From Vanessa cardui (lineage: Eukaryota > Arthropoda > Insecta > Lepidoptera > Nymphalidae), in assembly GCF_905220365.1 (NCBI RefSeq), contig NC_061138.1:11299814-11363813 (forward strand): a DNA stretch of 64,000 nucleotides. The letters run 5' to 3'. Shown in pieces: positions 1 to 10,886 of this stretch. A model generated the notes under the pieces. It was not told the DNA's origin, searched no databases, and saw nothing but the letters and a program-made list of their open reading frames with translations. Numbering within the stretch: position 1 is the first letter of the stretch; each line of letters opens with the position of its first letter. The position numbers and the translations under genes were made by a program.

Positions 1-97
1 TACACATGAAAATTAAGTAGTGCTTGCCTGGATTTGAACCCGCAGTCATCGGTTATGATGTAAGTGATCTAACCATTAGGCCATCTCGGGTCAAAGA
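1..97 (-). mobile_element. SINE-A, 5' head fragment
   Basis: Read on the minus strand it gives the SINE-A tRNA-like head: the A-box region GGCCTAATGGTTAG followed by the B box GGGTTCAAATCC. The window edge cuts off the body and tail, so its full length cannot be judged. Confidence 0.8.
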
Positions 98-1456
98 ATT
101 TTATAAAAAAATAATAAGGCTGGCTTGTTTTTATCTTGGTTAAAAAAATATGACTTACAATTGATAATATAATTGTGAAATATGTTATTTGGAGGTTTGT
201 TTTTTCAATAATACTCGAAGCGCTTATCTGATTCTAATGAGTACAAAAGTTGTTTTATTTATTTATTTATTCATTATTTACTTATTTATCTATAATGCAA
301 AGTGAATTGTTGTTAGTTTGAACAAAATCATAGACAACGGAACTAAAAATAATAAGCTAATTTTGAAACTGGCAAGGTTGAAGGCTGGAAGGCCTGTAAT
401 GCTTTTGGTAAACTGACCAATCAGTTCACTCTTTAAACCTAAATATAGAAATACAAAGTATTGTTGTTTTCTGGCAAAATTTCTGATGGGTTGAATTTAG
501 ATGTCCAAGTAAACTGTTGTGCAAATTTTCTTATGAAATAGGGCATGATATATTTTTTAAGTAAAATTATGTTGCAAGTATGAAGTTTAGTGTGTAGTTT
601 ATCACAAGACAAGAGAGAGGAGGAGGAATCCTATCAACATACACTAAATACCGTGCAAAGTGGAGTAGACCTAGTCGGAAGACAGACGCTGTCAATATCT
701 GGGATTAACAAATGCCAGGCATGGAAAGAAGAAGAGACAATCTCACTGACATCTAGACTTATTTTTTTTTAAGAATAGTCAGAGTCAATATTTCTACATT
801 CCTTACGAGTGTTTCGTGCCTTTAAAGTGTATGTTGTAAACAAGCGAAATAAAAGCGCTTAATTATAGTATATAATTGTTTTGTTCGATTTGATCTTTGA
901 TCTGAACAAATGAGAAATGTCAAAAGACAAAAAGTTTTAATTACAAACAGCAAACGACTTACATAATACCATGTGAATATTTTCACCTTTTCAAAACACA
1001 TTTCGCTTAAAATTCTCAGGATTAATATTATGCTTTGCTCGTTAGAAGTTTTCTCAGTTTTTACCCGGCTCTGCGCAAACACTTATCGCTTTTCTTAGTT
1101 TTAAGAGGTGACCCAGATGCTTTATAACGAGACCTCGGCCATTACTAGTACACACGGCTACATATATATGTATTAAATAATATACGCCTTTTGACTGCAC
1201 TTAACATTTATACAACATATGTATAAAAAACTCCGGCTTTTTAAAAATTAAAGTCGCAATATATTTTATTACTTTCTTTTTTATTATTATTTGTGTGAAA
1301 TCTTTTAACTTCTGAAGGTTTAGTGACGTCATGCATAAAATTAATAATAATAATATCTTCTTGACTAAATAATGTACTATGTACAAAGCACAGAGAATGC
1401 AATGGCTTCTCTGTTTATTCTCATAATCATTCGGAAATCCGACTCCAAACAGAGGC
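98..1456. other. A+T-rich single-copy DNA, no gene seen
   Basis: I see no recognisable repeat or protein family. Short open frames (590-772 +, 822-1082 -) have no familiar motif. A perfect CRE-type palindrome TGACGTCA lies at 1324-1331. Confidence 0.5.
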
Positions 1457-1495
1457 ATTGAAATCCGTATATCCGTTGGATATACGGATTTCAAT
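1457..1495. repeat. Perfect 18-bp inverted repeat, 3-nt loop
   Basis: Arms 1457-1474 and 1478-1495 are exact reverse complements around the loop GTT. The arm begins ATTGAAATCCGTATATCC. It lies in otherwise unremarkable single-copy DNA. It is too short for a canonical miRNA precursor. Confidence 0.9.
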
Positions 1496-2802
1496 GATCT
1501 CGTGTTAAAAATTTCACATGCTAAACTTAGGACTATTAGTGAGATGGTGAGCTTGATCGAAAAGATCGAACCAACTACCTCGGCCTTTGTAATCCCAAGA
1601 TGCAAAGCGGTATACAATAGATACATAATATGCTTACATAAATATTTTTCATATATTTTAAGAATATTATTTTATAAAAAAACGGCACCCGAATTTATCT
1701 TCCTTATTTATTAAATTAAATTATCATGTTAGTGTACGTAGAAATACAATGTACTTAAAATATTGGGACTGTACTCGAAAAAGGGTTTTCGAATCAGATA
1801 TTGTAAGATACCAACCACTGTTTGATTTCACTTTCCTTCAGATTTTTTTTTAATTAAAAAAATTTAATGACATATTATTATTTTATTAGGGCTTATGTGT
1901 ATACAGAATATAGAAGGTACTATACAAGTCATGACAGTGGTAGTAAGAATCAATCCTATTGTGACTGAGAGTCACTGGTAGCATAAAAAACAATTGTTTT
2001 TCATAATATACTTACATATTCTGTAAATACAGGTCGGCAAATGAGCCACCTGATTGTTAATCATGAAGGCTCATAGACATTGAACCTGTAGGAAAAAAAC
2101 TTCCTATAACATTATTTATAAATAGCAACGGTATCGCACTACCAAATACCTAAAACAAAAAAAGACAGCTGCGCATGACACATACCAAACATCATATTAA
2201 TCTACTAGTGTTCGTTTACTGAGTACTTAGTGTCCAACTATTGGCCACTATTCGAGATATTTTCAGCTTTAGCAGTCGAGAAATATAAATTTTCCACCAA
2301 TATGCCTGTGGTCCTTCAAATTGTAATACTACAAACTATGTAGGTATAGCTGTTAGGCGATATAAATAGTGAGTGATATGTATCAGTCAGAATGAGTACC
2401 ATAACGATAAGTAAATGGTTTCAAAATATGAACTCCTTACAGAAGTTGCTGTTTCATATAAAGGCAACTTTTCAAAATAATGGAAATCTTAAATAGATGC
2501 ACATTCTTTACTTTCGATTCATAATTAAAATAAAAAAATACCTACGTAAAAAAGTTTACTGTAGTATATGTGCACAGGTGATTAATATTATTTAGAACGG
2601 TAAATTATAGCGGACGTAAATGTACATACATTAAGTCATAAATCGTCTAAAATATTGTAAGTATTACCTCGTATTGCCAAGCGAACATTGTGAAATTCAA
2701 TTCGATACTTTGCTAAACGGCCTAAGTTGGGTACATATGCAATTTATATGCTTAGATAATCTCAATAATGCTAATAAACACGTTTATATGTATATGTTTT
2801 AA
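1496..2802. other. A+T-rich single-copy DNA, no gene seen
   Basis: There is no convincing coding region and no match to the repeat families found elsewhere in the window. Homopolymer A/T runs are common. Confidence 0.45.
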
Positions 2803-2905
2803 GATTTGTGTTATTGTAGCTTCACTTAATTGTAAAATGACGATTCAAAAGTGCTTGTGAAGGCCTACTTGAATAAAGTTTAATTTGATTTGATTTGATT
2901 TGATT
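2803..2905 (+). mobile_element. LINE-D 3' end with (TTTGAT)n tail
   Basis: It carries the 3' LINE-D signature: GCTTCACTTAAT, then ATGACGATTCAAAAGTGCTT, then ACTTGAATAAAG with an AATAAA signal. A short tandem TTTGATT tail follows at about 2880-2905. Such microsatellite tails are typical of RTE-like non-LTR elements. It abuts SINE-C directly. Confidence 0.7.
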
Positions 2906-2911
2906 ATGAGT

Positions 2912-3140
2912 GACGCCCTCTGTGGTCGTGAGTGGTGTGTATATCAGTTTTCATGGGTACACCACTCCGGGGCCCCGGGTTCGAATCCCGGCCGAGTCGA
3001 TGTAGAAAAAGTATATTACTATTTTATGGTGTCTAGGGTCTGGGTTGTGGTACCGTCGTTACTTCTGATTATTCATAACACAAGTGCTTTAGCAACTTAC
3101 ATTGGGATCAGAGTAATGTATGTGATGTTATCCAATTTAT
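2912..3140 (+). mobile_element. SINE-C, near full length
   Basis: A tRNA-like head carries the B box GGGTTCGAATCCCGGCC. The body motif GTACCGTCGTTACTTCTGAT follows, then ACACAAGTGCTTTAGC and the end GTAATGTATGTGATG. The same order recurs on the minus strand at 11.7, 40.4 and 50.7 kb, which shows it is a dispersed SINE and not a tRNA gene. Confidence 0.75.
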
Positions 3141-3549
3141 GTATTGTATATTGCATCATATCAATATCATATATGCAATATACATATTAAACCCACAGAT
3201 TATAATAATATAAAAAGATTGATTCATTGGGCTAGCTAGATATAAGGCGGTAAATCCCCACCAAAAAGTTATCTATTATTGAAACTCTCAGTAACAGCTC
3301 AAGTTCTGGACATAGGAAGCATGTATATACCTGTGCCTAACAGAATCTACTATTCCCATGCTTGGGCTTTTTCTGGTCGTATCTGACTTGCATTCCCATT
3401 GGAATATTTGAATTAGGTTAGGAATATATGGCGCATCTGTATGTTCGCATACACTTTTGTACTATGTATGATGTAAATATGTAAAAATTACCAGTAATAT
3501 ATAAGAAAAGTGTATTATGCTATATCATGTTTTTTCTATCACCCTAATA
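3141..3549. other. A+T-rich spacer, nothing recognised
   Basis: Between SINE-C and a SINE-B remnant I see only A+T-rich DNA without coding or repeat signature. Confidence 0.4.
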
Positions 3550-3710
3550 ATTCGATGGTAGGACTTTGTGCGAGACGGTCTGAGGACTCACTTCACTCAC
3601 TTACGTCAACTCATCAGATAGTCTGCTACTGGAAGAAGGGTCTTAACATCTTAGCTCCCAAGATTGGTGGCGTTTTTACGGCCTGAAGAGTGTTTAAGAA
3701 GAATGTATTT
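3550..3710 (+). mobile_element. SINE-B, decayed copy
   Basis: It keeps GGTAGGACTTTGTGC at the head and AACATCTTAGCTCCCAAG followed by TTGGTGGCG in the middle. Much of the body is diverged or deleted, so this is an old copy. Confidence 0.5.
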
Positions 3711-3889
3711 GATACTGAGCTAATATGCCCGATCTACACTATGTAAAAAAAAATCATGAACATTAATCACTAAACGAAATCAATACGATATAACATCTTT
3801 AACTTACCAAATACGTGTTAAATGATTCGATATCATATTACATATGGTTTTTTTTCGTTGAGGAATGTCGTTGACAGAAAAGGGTTTAA

Positions 3890-4010
3890 GTATAATGTTA
3901 CGTCACGGGCGCTCCGTGCGAGTGACGACAGCAACACGTGGGGGTGAAATGGAAAAGAGAAAAAGTGGGAACATAAACTAATATCATGACGCTGAAGAGT
4001 TTGTTTTTTG
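3890..4010. promoter_or_regulatory. GC-rich single-copy patch with CACGTG
   Basis: A local rise in G+C and CpG with no repeat match. It contains ACGTCACGGGCG and the E-box palindrome CACGTG at 3935-3940. The regulatory role is inference only. Confidence 0.25.
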
Positions 4011-4156
4011 AACGCCGTGATCTTAGGAATATCCGAGTTTCAGTCAGATTTAAGACGTTAAAAAAGCGTTTCAACTGTATAACATAATGGGAACCATGAC
4101 CTTGGAACAGTATCGTTTATGCGATTGAATTCACGTGGAAAACTTTTAATATTATA

Positions 4157-4330
4157 CTAGCTGCCCGCCCGTGCGAAGCCGGGATGGGCATAAGTTTTTT
4201 TTTAATATTTTTATTATATCTCGAAGGGTTTAGACATTCCTCATGAATCACTCTATTAGTGAAAACCGCATGAAAAGATCAGTAGTTTTGGAGTTTATTG
4301 CGATGATACAGACAGACAGATGCAGTCAAC
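4157..4330 (-). mobile_element. Hel-H, short Helitron-like copy
   Basis: On the minus strand it ends in the hairpin CCCG-TGCGAAGC-CGGG near CTAG (4157-4160 on the plus strand), as in the Hel-H copies at 16.3, 30.1 and 50.0 kb. The far side carries the ACAGACAGACAG stretch usual near the other end. Helitron 3' ends typically combine a hairpin with CTRR. Confidence 0.55.
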
Positions 4331-4467
4331 ATTGTATTATATTATTTAGTGATGCAATTGCAACTAATGAAGTCGTCTCTTTATATATATCCCTCCTTGT
4401 AAATTGCAAAGTAAATATCAAGGACATTATATATGATATATAAATGTCTCACTCTTTTTTGGAATAG

Positions 4468-4606
4468 GTTGGTCACCATCACCCATAGACAGTGGCGCTG
4501 TAAGAAACTATTCCTTACATCGTCAATGCGCCACCAGCCTAAGGAACTAAGATGCTATGTCCGTTATGCCTGTAGTTAAGTGTAACTACAGGCACAAGGG
4601 ACATAG
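4468..4606 (-). mobile_element. SINE-B fragment ending in a fold-back
   Basis: The minus-strand SINE-B motifs are clear: GGTCACCATCACCCATAGAC, then GCGCCACCAGCC, then the CCTGTAGTTA region. The sequence then runs back on itself. Positions 4555-4578 and 4583-4606 are inverted copies (22 of 24 matching) around a 4-nt loop, AGTG. The right arm fits the SINE-B consensus better than the left. Confidence 0.7.
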
Positions 4607-5009
4607 AATTCTCAATGCTAATTACTTTAAACCTCAATTTTTAGATCTACCTATTTAGACAAAAAAAATTATGTTAATCATTTTTTTACTTCTTTAAGAA
4701 AATTCCGTCATCATAGTGGTTATGCAATATAGTTACTTATATTAATAATATATAATTTTATTTGTATATGTTTCTAATATTTGTATATGTGTTAGTATCT
4801 CAAGAAGACGCGCCCCTTCATGGTAAATTATCCGCGTATATTATTATTGTGATGCTTACAAGATGCCTTAGTGATCGTGAGATGAATGATGTAAGGATAA
4901 AAAGAATAACAAATAATAATTGAACATATTTGATTATGGACGCCAACATTTTAACGTAGACCGGTGTACCATAGTACGTGAACAGATCTATAACTTATTA
5001 TATCTATAA

Positions 5010-5185
5010 CTAGTTTAGCTCGCGTTTTAGGGGTTTAGTTGTCAGGTGCCAGGGAAAACAATAGCCTATGTCCTTCCTCTGAGTTCAAATTTGCTTCACG
5101 TTAGTTTGGTTCATTGGTTTCGTCATGAAAGAGCGACAAACAGACAGACAGACAGAGTTTGACATTTATATTATTAAGTATAATT
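5010..5185 (-). mobile_element. Hel-E, short Helitron-like copy
   Basis: It begins with CTAG (5010-5013), then GCTCGCGTTTTAGGGG, the central AGCCTATGTCCTTCCTCTGA and TTGGTTCATTGGTTT, then tandem CAGACAGACAG and TTTATATTATTAAGTA. Reversed, that is the usual TC...CTAG order. Confidence 0.6.
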
Positions 5186-5778
5186 ATAATAATCAAAATA
5201 AAGTATGGATTTAGTCTTCTAGCACGCAGTCTATATCGTAGTGCCTTTCCAGCTGTTTTAACTTTGATGTAACTAAAAAAAAACATTTCTATACATAAAG
5301 TCATAAATATTTCGCAACATGTATTATAAAAATCTTTGTATGCTTTAAGAATACCTTTGTGAAGTTCATATATAATATTTATTAAAGTTTCGTAAACTAC
5401 AGTTTCGTATTGTCAATATATATTGGTAAGTCAATTATGTATTCTATGCAATATTTCACGCGTGGACGTTTTCATCGAATTTTATTGCAATCCAAGTCGG
5501 AGGCAATTTTCAATCAATAGTGCGATTATAAAGACGACCACATCAGTGTGACCATCAATCTTAGAGATGCTTGCCCAACTTTTTTTTATATTATAGGTCT
5601 ATGAACGAGGTATACGGGTCTTCTATTCAACGAGGTCAATGTGTTTAATGCGTCCCTATTTCAGAACTTTCTCAATGTTTTTTTTTTTCATTTATATAAG
5701 TATGCTGCAGGTCGGAAAGCCTAATTATTGGGCAAAAGTAGAATAGCTTCACGCATCTAAAAGCTAAAAATCATCGAA
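5186..5778. other. A+T-rich single-copy DNA, no gene seen
   Basis: No recognised repeat or coding motif. It includes runs of T at about 5580 and 5681. Confidence 0.4.
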
Positions 5779-6050
5779 GAGTCGAGATGGCCCAGTGCTT
5801 AGAACGCGCGCATCTTAGCCGATGATTGCGGGTTCAAACCCAGGCAAGCACCGCTGATTCATGTGCATAATTTGTCTTTATAATTCATCTCGTGCTCAGC
5901 GGTAAAGGAAAACATCGTGAGGAAACCGGCATGTGACAAATTTCATAGAAATTCTGCCGCATTGGAACAGCGTGATGGAATATGTTCCAAACCTTCTTCT
6001 CAAAGGAAGAGGAGGCCTTTAGCCCAGCAGTGGGAATTTACAGTTGTACA
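5779..6050 (+). mobile_element. SINE-A with an internal deletion
   Basis: Head GAGTCGAGATGGCCCAGTG and B box GGGTTCAAACCC, the middle AACATCGTGAGGAAACC, and the 3' part TATGTTCCAAACC and GCCCAGCAGTGGGAATTTAC are all present. Compared with other copies the segment between TTCTGCC and GCATTGGAACAG is missing (about 20 bp). Confidence 0.85.
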
Positions 6051-6241
6051 TGTATGTAAAAACTTGTAAATTGGTATCGTTTTCAGTAATTTAGGTTTAA
6101 TTTCTTCGAATTATCGATTATATTATCGAATTGGTTATCGTTTGGTGATCTGGTAGGAATTAGGGACTTCTTATTTGATCTGATTTTATCCCACATTATT
6201 GATTATGTATGTATTTTGAAAAAATATTTCAGTTCTGAAAG

Positions 6242-6510
6242 TCACGTTGATTGGAAACGATTGAGGGCGTTATAGACGCTAAGAGACGCATCAAGACTCA
6301 TGTTTAAGCAGCCGAGCTGATCATATGCGACTAACACTGTTTTCAACTTAAACAATGCATTTAAGCCACAGAGCGTTCCGATACACGCTGTAATGGCGAA
6401 CTCATCCATCACGCAGCGCATCAATCTTTCGAGCAGACGAGCTCCTACCGCGCGCTGGTGCCCTGGTACTTTGCTGCAGTTTGTTGCTTCGCCATTGTAT
6501 ATGGTAATTG
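6242..6510 (-). other. GC-richer open stretch, coding status unclear
   Basis: On the minus strand one frame stays open from about 6500 to a stop at 6242, some 85 codons, in DNA distinctly richer in G+C than its flanks. A separate ATG in the context ACAATGG lies near 6500 in another frame but meets a stop after 16 codons. I recognise no family. It could be a decayed transposon or exon remnant, or a conserved non-coding block. Confidence 0.2.
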
Positions 6511-7888
6511 AATTTTATAATATTAATCTTTTTTAAAAGATTGTATTAATATTAGTCTGAAAATATGTGTTAGGTACTAAATTCCAATCCATCAAAAACA
6601 TAATTAATTAATGACTCAAATAAAATCAAACTCAAATAAATTACCATTTAAAAATTTAACATATTCCTATTTTAAAATTAAAATTCACCATCAAATTATA
6701 AAAAAAGTATTAGTCAATTATCGTTAAAAGTCAAATGAAGTCCTTAAATAAATTCATGTCAATCAATATAAATTTGTAATTAGGATAGCATGATTATTAT
6801 TACTTATATTATTTCACTACCCTGAAATTAGTAATGGTACCCTTTAATCAGTTTCGATCAAGACGCCTCTGAAACAGAGTCCAAATTAAATTACTCACGT
6901 TAACTAAATCTATTTTATTACCCCGAAGGTATAGACCTAATAAACTATTTTGTCACAACAAACCCCACCCTTAATGCAATCAACAGACCCACCAAATTCT
7001 TTTTAATAAAACACAAGTTAATAAAATATTCTTGTAATTACAACTCTTTAAGCGATCATTGTCTTCATTGGAATTTGACTTCTATCACGTTAAATATAAA
7101 GTATATAATTCAACAAGGCAACAATGTTGTAAAATAAAAATAGAGTTTATTGCAATATAAACTTTAAGTCGTAGCAGCTAGGTTGAAATTAATATTTAAT
7201 CGTGTATAAGTATTACCAGCATTAGCATATAGCTTAAGAATTGTCAGCGAGATTGTTTTCGATAGTACTCCAGAAGTACAACCAGGAGTAACTGCACTTT
7301 TATTTGTTTTCACTTTATAACTCTGCTTTGTAGTTTTGTGTGCATATTTTCGAATTTAGAATTAACTAAACGAAAATGTAGGAAGGAATGTTCTAACTTT
7401 GAATCAAGCGAGTTTTTTCTTTTATCATTTTTTGTTTTAATTAATGTATAAGTGATTTTTTTAATGACCTACATACGAAATTAATTTAATTTTTTACATT
7501 CTGCAGTGGATAGTTTAAATTATTTAAAAACTATGCTTACTGTATATCCCTATCATAGTACTATTATGACATTTTTGTGTTATATTATTTATGCATGTGT
7601 GCCTTTACATACTGCTGTATCCTTGGTAGAGAATCCGGTAGTATTATAGGTTGGCATATTATCAATAGTTAAATTTATTGTTTCATGATAAATGTATACC
7701 TTATTAAATAGTCCTTATTGCAAAAACATAACGTAACACAGTTCCTGAACGCACTTTTAAACTAAAAACTAACAGTTACAACGTAATCACGTCACGGCCC
7801 AAAAAACGTATACAAAAATCAACAACGAACGAAAAAAACTTTATGCTGTCAAAAAATAGTAACAGGAATAATTATCGTGAACATTGCA
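6511..7888. other. A+T-rich single-copy DNA, no gene seen
   Basis: Strongly A+T-rich with many T and A runs. There is no SINE, LINE or Helitron-like motif and no coding pattern. Confidence 0.5.
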
Positions 7889-8040
7889 TTAATCAAATTC
7901 CGCGCACGGCGCTATCGGCGGGGAGGGGGTAGGGTGTGGGGGTGAGAAAAACGAGTGCTGCGGGCTCGCTGCGAAAAAAGCTGAAAATGACAGTTGTAAA
8001 TGGTGTAAAGGTCGAGCGACGTATCTCGAGATTATATTAT
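7889..8040. promoter_or_regulatory. GC-rich single-copy patch
   Basis: A G-run region (GGCGGGGAGGGGGTAGGG) flanked by CpG-containing sequence stands out in A+T-rich DNA. It is not shared with any repeat family here. It is a candidate conserved non-coding block; function is unproven. Confidence 0.25.
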
Positions 8041-8388
8041 ATCTCGGGAAGTCTATTTGTTATTATTCTTTGTATGAAAAATAAGTAAGAGGTTATTCTT
8101 AATGTTTTGTTGTTTGCTCCAGCTTATCTCAACATATATACGTAGCCGCATCTATGAAAATATTTTTTTCGGATAATTAATTTCCCTCGTATACTTGTTT
8201 TTGATCATCCTTACAAATGTGAGTGTTGAATGTTTGATCTATATAATGTAATGCAGAATCTAAATTAGGTTGCTTTTGATTAAGTCCGTGATTGATCCTC
8301 CAAAGGGGGAATTCACTCCGAACCAGCTCCTTAAAAGAGTTTAAACAGGATATTTAGATACCTTTTTTTACTTTTATTTATATTGACA

Positions 8389-8429
8389 CTGTTATAACTC
8401 AATAATGGGTTTATTGAGTTATAACAGTT
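8389..8429. repeat. Perfect 18-bp inverted repeat, 5-nt loop
   Basis: Arms 8389-8406 (ACTGTTATAACTCAATAA) and 8412-8429 are exact reverse complements around TGGGT. No repeat family explains it. Confidence 0.9.
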
Positions 8430-8527
8430 CCACGCCATTTAAACTAACAAACGAATACTATAGGAATTGGTATTAATTTTATATATTGGACGTATACGTT
8501 AGTAATATAAATATAGCAAACTATTTG

Positions 8528-8655
8528 TCGCCCGTAGTTTCGATCGCGTTTTAGGGATTGGTTATCATGTGGTCATCTAATTTGGTTCATTGGTTTGGAC
8601 GTAATAGAGTGACAGATAGACAGTTACTTTTACATTTATAATAATAGTATAGATT
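8528..8655 (-). mobile_element. Hel-E, partial copy
   Basis: It retains GCCCGTAGTTTCGATCGCG, TTTTAGGGATTGGTTATCATG, TTGGTTCATTGGTTTGG, GACAGATAGACAG and the terminal TTTATAATAATAGTATAGA. The middle is deleted compared with the 32.3-kb copy. Confidence 0.55.
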
Positions 8656-8769
8656 AATACAATATTTCAAAAAGAATAGAAATGTCAAATTTTACAATTA
8701 AAGCAGCTAGTTTTAGTGCATGAGAAATAAAGATATTATCGCAATAATATTTGATTGAAAAATAAAATT

Positions 8770-9060
8770 ACTTGGTGGTAGGGCTTTGTGCAAGCCCGTC
8801 TGGGTAGGTACCACCCACTCATCAGTTATTCTACCGCCGAACAACAGTACTCAGTATTGTTGTGTTCCGGTTTGAAGGGTGAGTGAGCCAGTGTAACTAC
8901 AGGCACAAGGGACATAATATCTTAGTTCCCAAGGTTGGTGGCGCATTGACGATTTAAGGAATACTTAATATTTCTTACAGCGTCATTGTCTATGGTTAAT
9001 GGTGACCACTTACCATCAGGTGGCCCATATGCTCGTCCGTCAACCTATACTATAAAAAAC
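8770..9060 (+). mobile_element. SINE-B, full length
   Basis: A nearly intact copy. Head ACTTGGTGGTAGGGCTTTGT, then GTAGGTACCACCCACTCATC, the central GGTTTGAAGGGTGAGTGAGC and TGTAACTACAGGCACAAGGG, then GTTCCCAAGGTTGGTGGCGC and the end CCTATACTATAAAAAAC. It is a good reference for decayed copies elsewhere in the window. Confidence 0.9.
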
Positions 9061-10280
9061 AAAATGTTATCTTAAGAAAAAGTATCTAGCACATCATCGC
9101 GTGTGTAGCTCGTCAGTCCATCGCAGGCTACCTATAGCTGCAAAAAATGCCAGCGCCACAGCGGGGGCGCCGTGGCACATTCATTAATTGCTAATTTACA
9201 GATCGGGTATGTGAGGCTGACTTTTGATCTGATGCATCGTGTTTATAGATTAATTATACAATTTAATCTTTATAATATATACATATGTACTATTGAACAT
9301 AAGTATTTTGATGCAGATATTTCAAAGAGAATTAATGTTATCGTAAGTTGATGTTTTGAAATAAAACTTATTTTTTTAAAAGTCATTAAATGGAAATCTT
9401 TTACATCCATATATATTTGTGCAATAAATTTTACTAATAGATAAAAAAATACCCGTTCCTTTATTTGAAGTGTCACATCTTTGTTAAACAATTTGACTTG
9501 ATCGATAGCGACAAGCATAAATAATTTTTCACTTATAGAATAATAATTATTATTATATTAGTAAGATGTAATAAATTTCATCTCCTCCTTGCTATTATTG
9601 CCTGGTCTTGTCAGTTCAGTATTCTTAATAGGTCACTAGTTTTTATTAAAAAACTGACCTTTAAAGGAAGATTAGTAGTAAGATATTGAGTTATAATCTT
9701 TTGGATTATGATAGCCTGGTACGAAGAATTAGTCTTAATTAATAGGTTATAATTAAATTTAACGTAAAAACTTAACTCAGTTTAATTATTTTATAATTTT
9801 TAATTAATTTAAATTTCCGAGTCAAAAGGGCCACCGCATTGACCCTATTAATTACCTCCACCCCCCTTTCCATTGGACTATTAACATCTACACTTTTAGA
9901 AGTGTAAGCCATCCTTCACCGTTAAGTGAAGTGTAGGTAGTTTGCATCTTATCTATATTATTTACACTGGCTCACCCGCCCTTTAAAGTTGTACAAAGTA
10001 GCTATCGATATTTGTCATTAGAATAACTAATGGGCGAATAGCGCCCACATTTATAGCCTTGTCAGCAGCCCGTTGAAAGATTTTTGTTCTTAATGACATC
10101 ATAGTATTATCGACAACAAAATTATGCATGTATCATTCCCACACAAAGTCAACCAAATATATAGCGAGCAAAAAAACATCACGAACTGAGATAAATAAAG
10201 TAATTTATTGATATTAAAAAAGGCACACATACAAAGTAATGTGTATGTATGTTAATATGTACGTAAGTCGGAAGTGTGTA
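9061..10280. other. Single-copy DNA with one GC-rich patch
   Basis: Mostly A+T-rich with no gene. At 9095-9180 a CpG-rich patch contains CAGCGCCACAGCGGGGGCGC, within a short GCCAC/GTGGC inverted pair. The rest shows nothing I can name. Confidence 0.4.
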
Positions 10281-10450
10281 CAATGGTTATAGTACATTAC
10301 GGGCACCCTGATGGACGCTGGATCGATCGAGCCGTCTGATCGAGCGCATGTGTGCAGCGAAATAAATGAAACATGCGGCCGGGAAAAAATCGCCACGTCT
10401 AAATGGACGCGGGTGTAATGCTGCCGGCGCGTAATGGCTGTTGGGCGATT
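10281..10450. promoter_or_regulatory. GC-rich single-copy patch
   Basis: CpG-rich DNA with GGATCGATCGAGCCGTCTGA, GCGGCCGGGAAAAAATCGCC and GCCGGCGCGTAATGGCTG. Two overlapping minus-strand open frames here show no family motif and are probably by-products of base composition. A conserved non-coding element is possible. Confidence 0.25.
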
Positions 10451-10812
10451 TGTTTAAATTAAGAATTTTTGTTTGGCACAAAGTACCTAATTGATAATTG
10501 TTTTTTTTTATGACAATATACTATACAATATACTGTTCTGTAATTAATTTTAAATATACATATATTATTGTTGTTATTTTGTTCGAAGTTTTGACAATGC
10601 ACATAACGTTGTCAAATCATACTTAAGCGTTAGGTTTGTCATACAGACGATAATAATTCTACAAGGATATCATTATGCACATATATTATCGATTTATAAT
10701 AGATTTCAATACATAAATTCATAAAAGTCAATACGTTTGAATATTTACCAGAAATATTTATTAAAAAAACATACCATTTCAAAGCGTCCATACCGTGAGG
10801 TGCAAGCGTCAC

Positions 10813-10886
10813 CAAACAGGCTGGGTGGTGCCCCCTTAAAAAATTGCAGCTCAGGGTGGGGGCTCAACTTTGACGTACCCTGTTTG
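10813..10886. promoter_or_regulatory. Two nested inverted repeats in a GC-rich patch
   Basis: Outer arms CAAACAGG (10813-10820) and CCTGTTTG (10879-10886) enclose inner arms GCCCCC (10830-10835) and GGGGGC (10858-10863). The block is single-copy within the window and sits in A+T-rich DNA. Confidence 0.35.

Noticed and set aside
1457..1495. MicroRNA precursor
   Set aside because: The stem is only 18 bp with a 3-nt loop, far shorter than a miRNA hairpin.
1201..1626. Longest open frame (141 codons, minus strand)
   Set aside because: It spans the perfect hairpin, is composed of residues expected from A+T-rich DNA, and shows no family motif.
2912..3000. Possible tRNA gene (B box GGTTCGAATCC)
   Set aside because: The same head plus a shared 3' body recurs at 11.7, 40.4 and 50.7 kb, and no complete cloverleaf is evident, so it is a SINE head.
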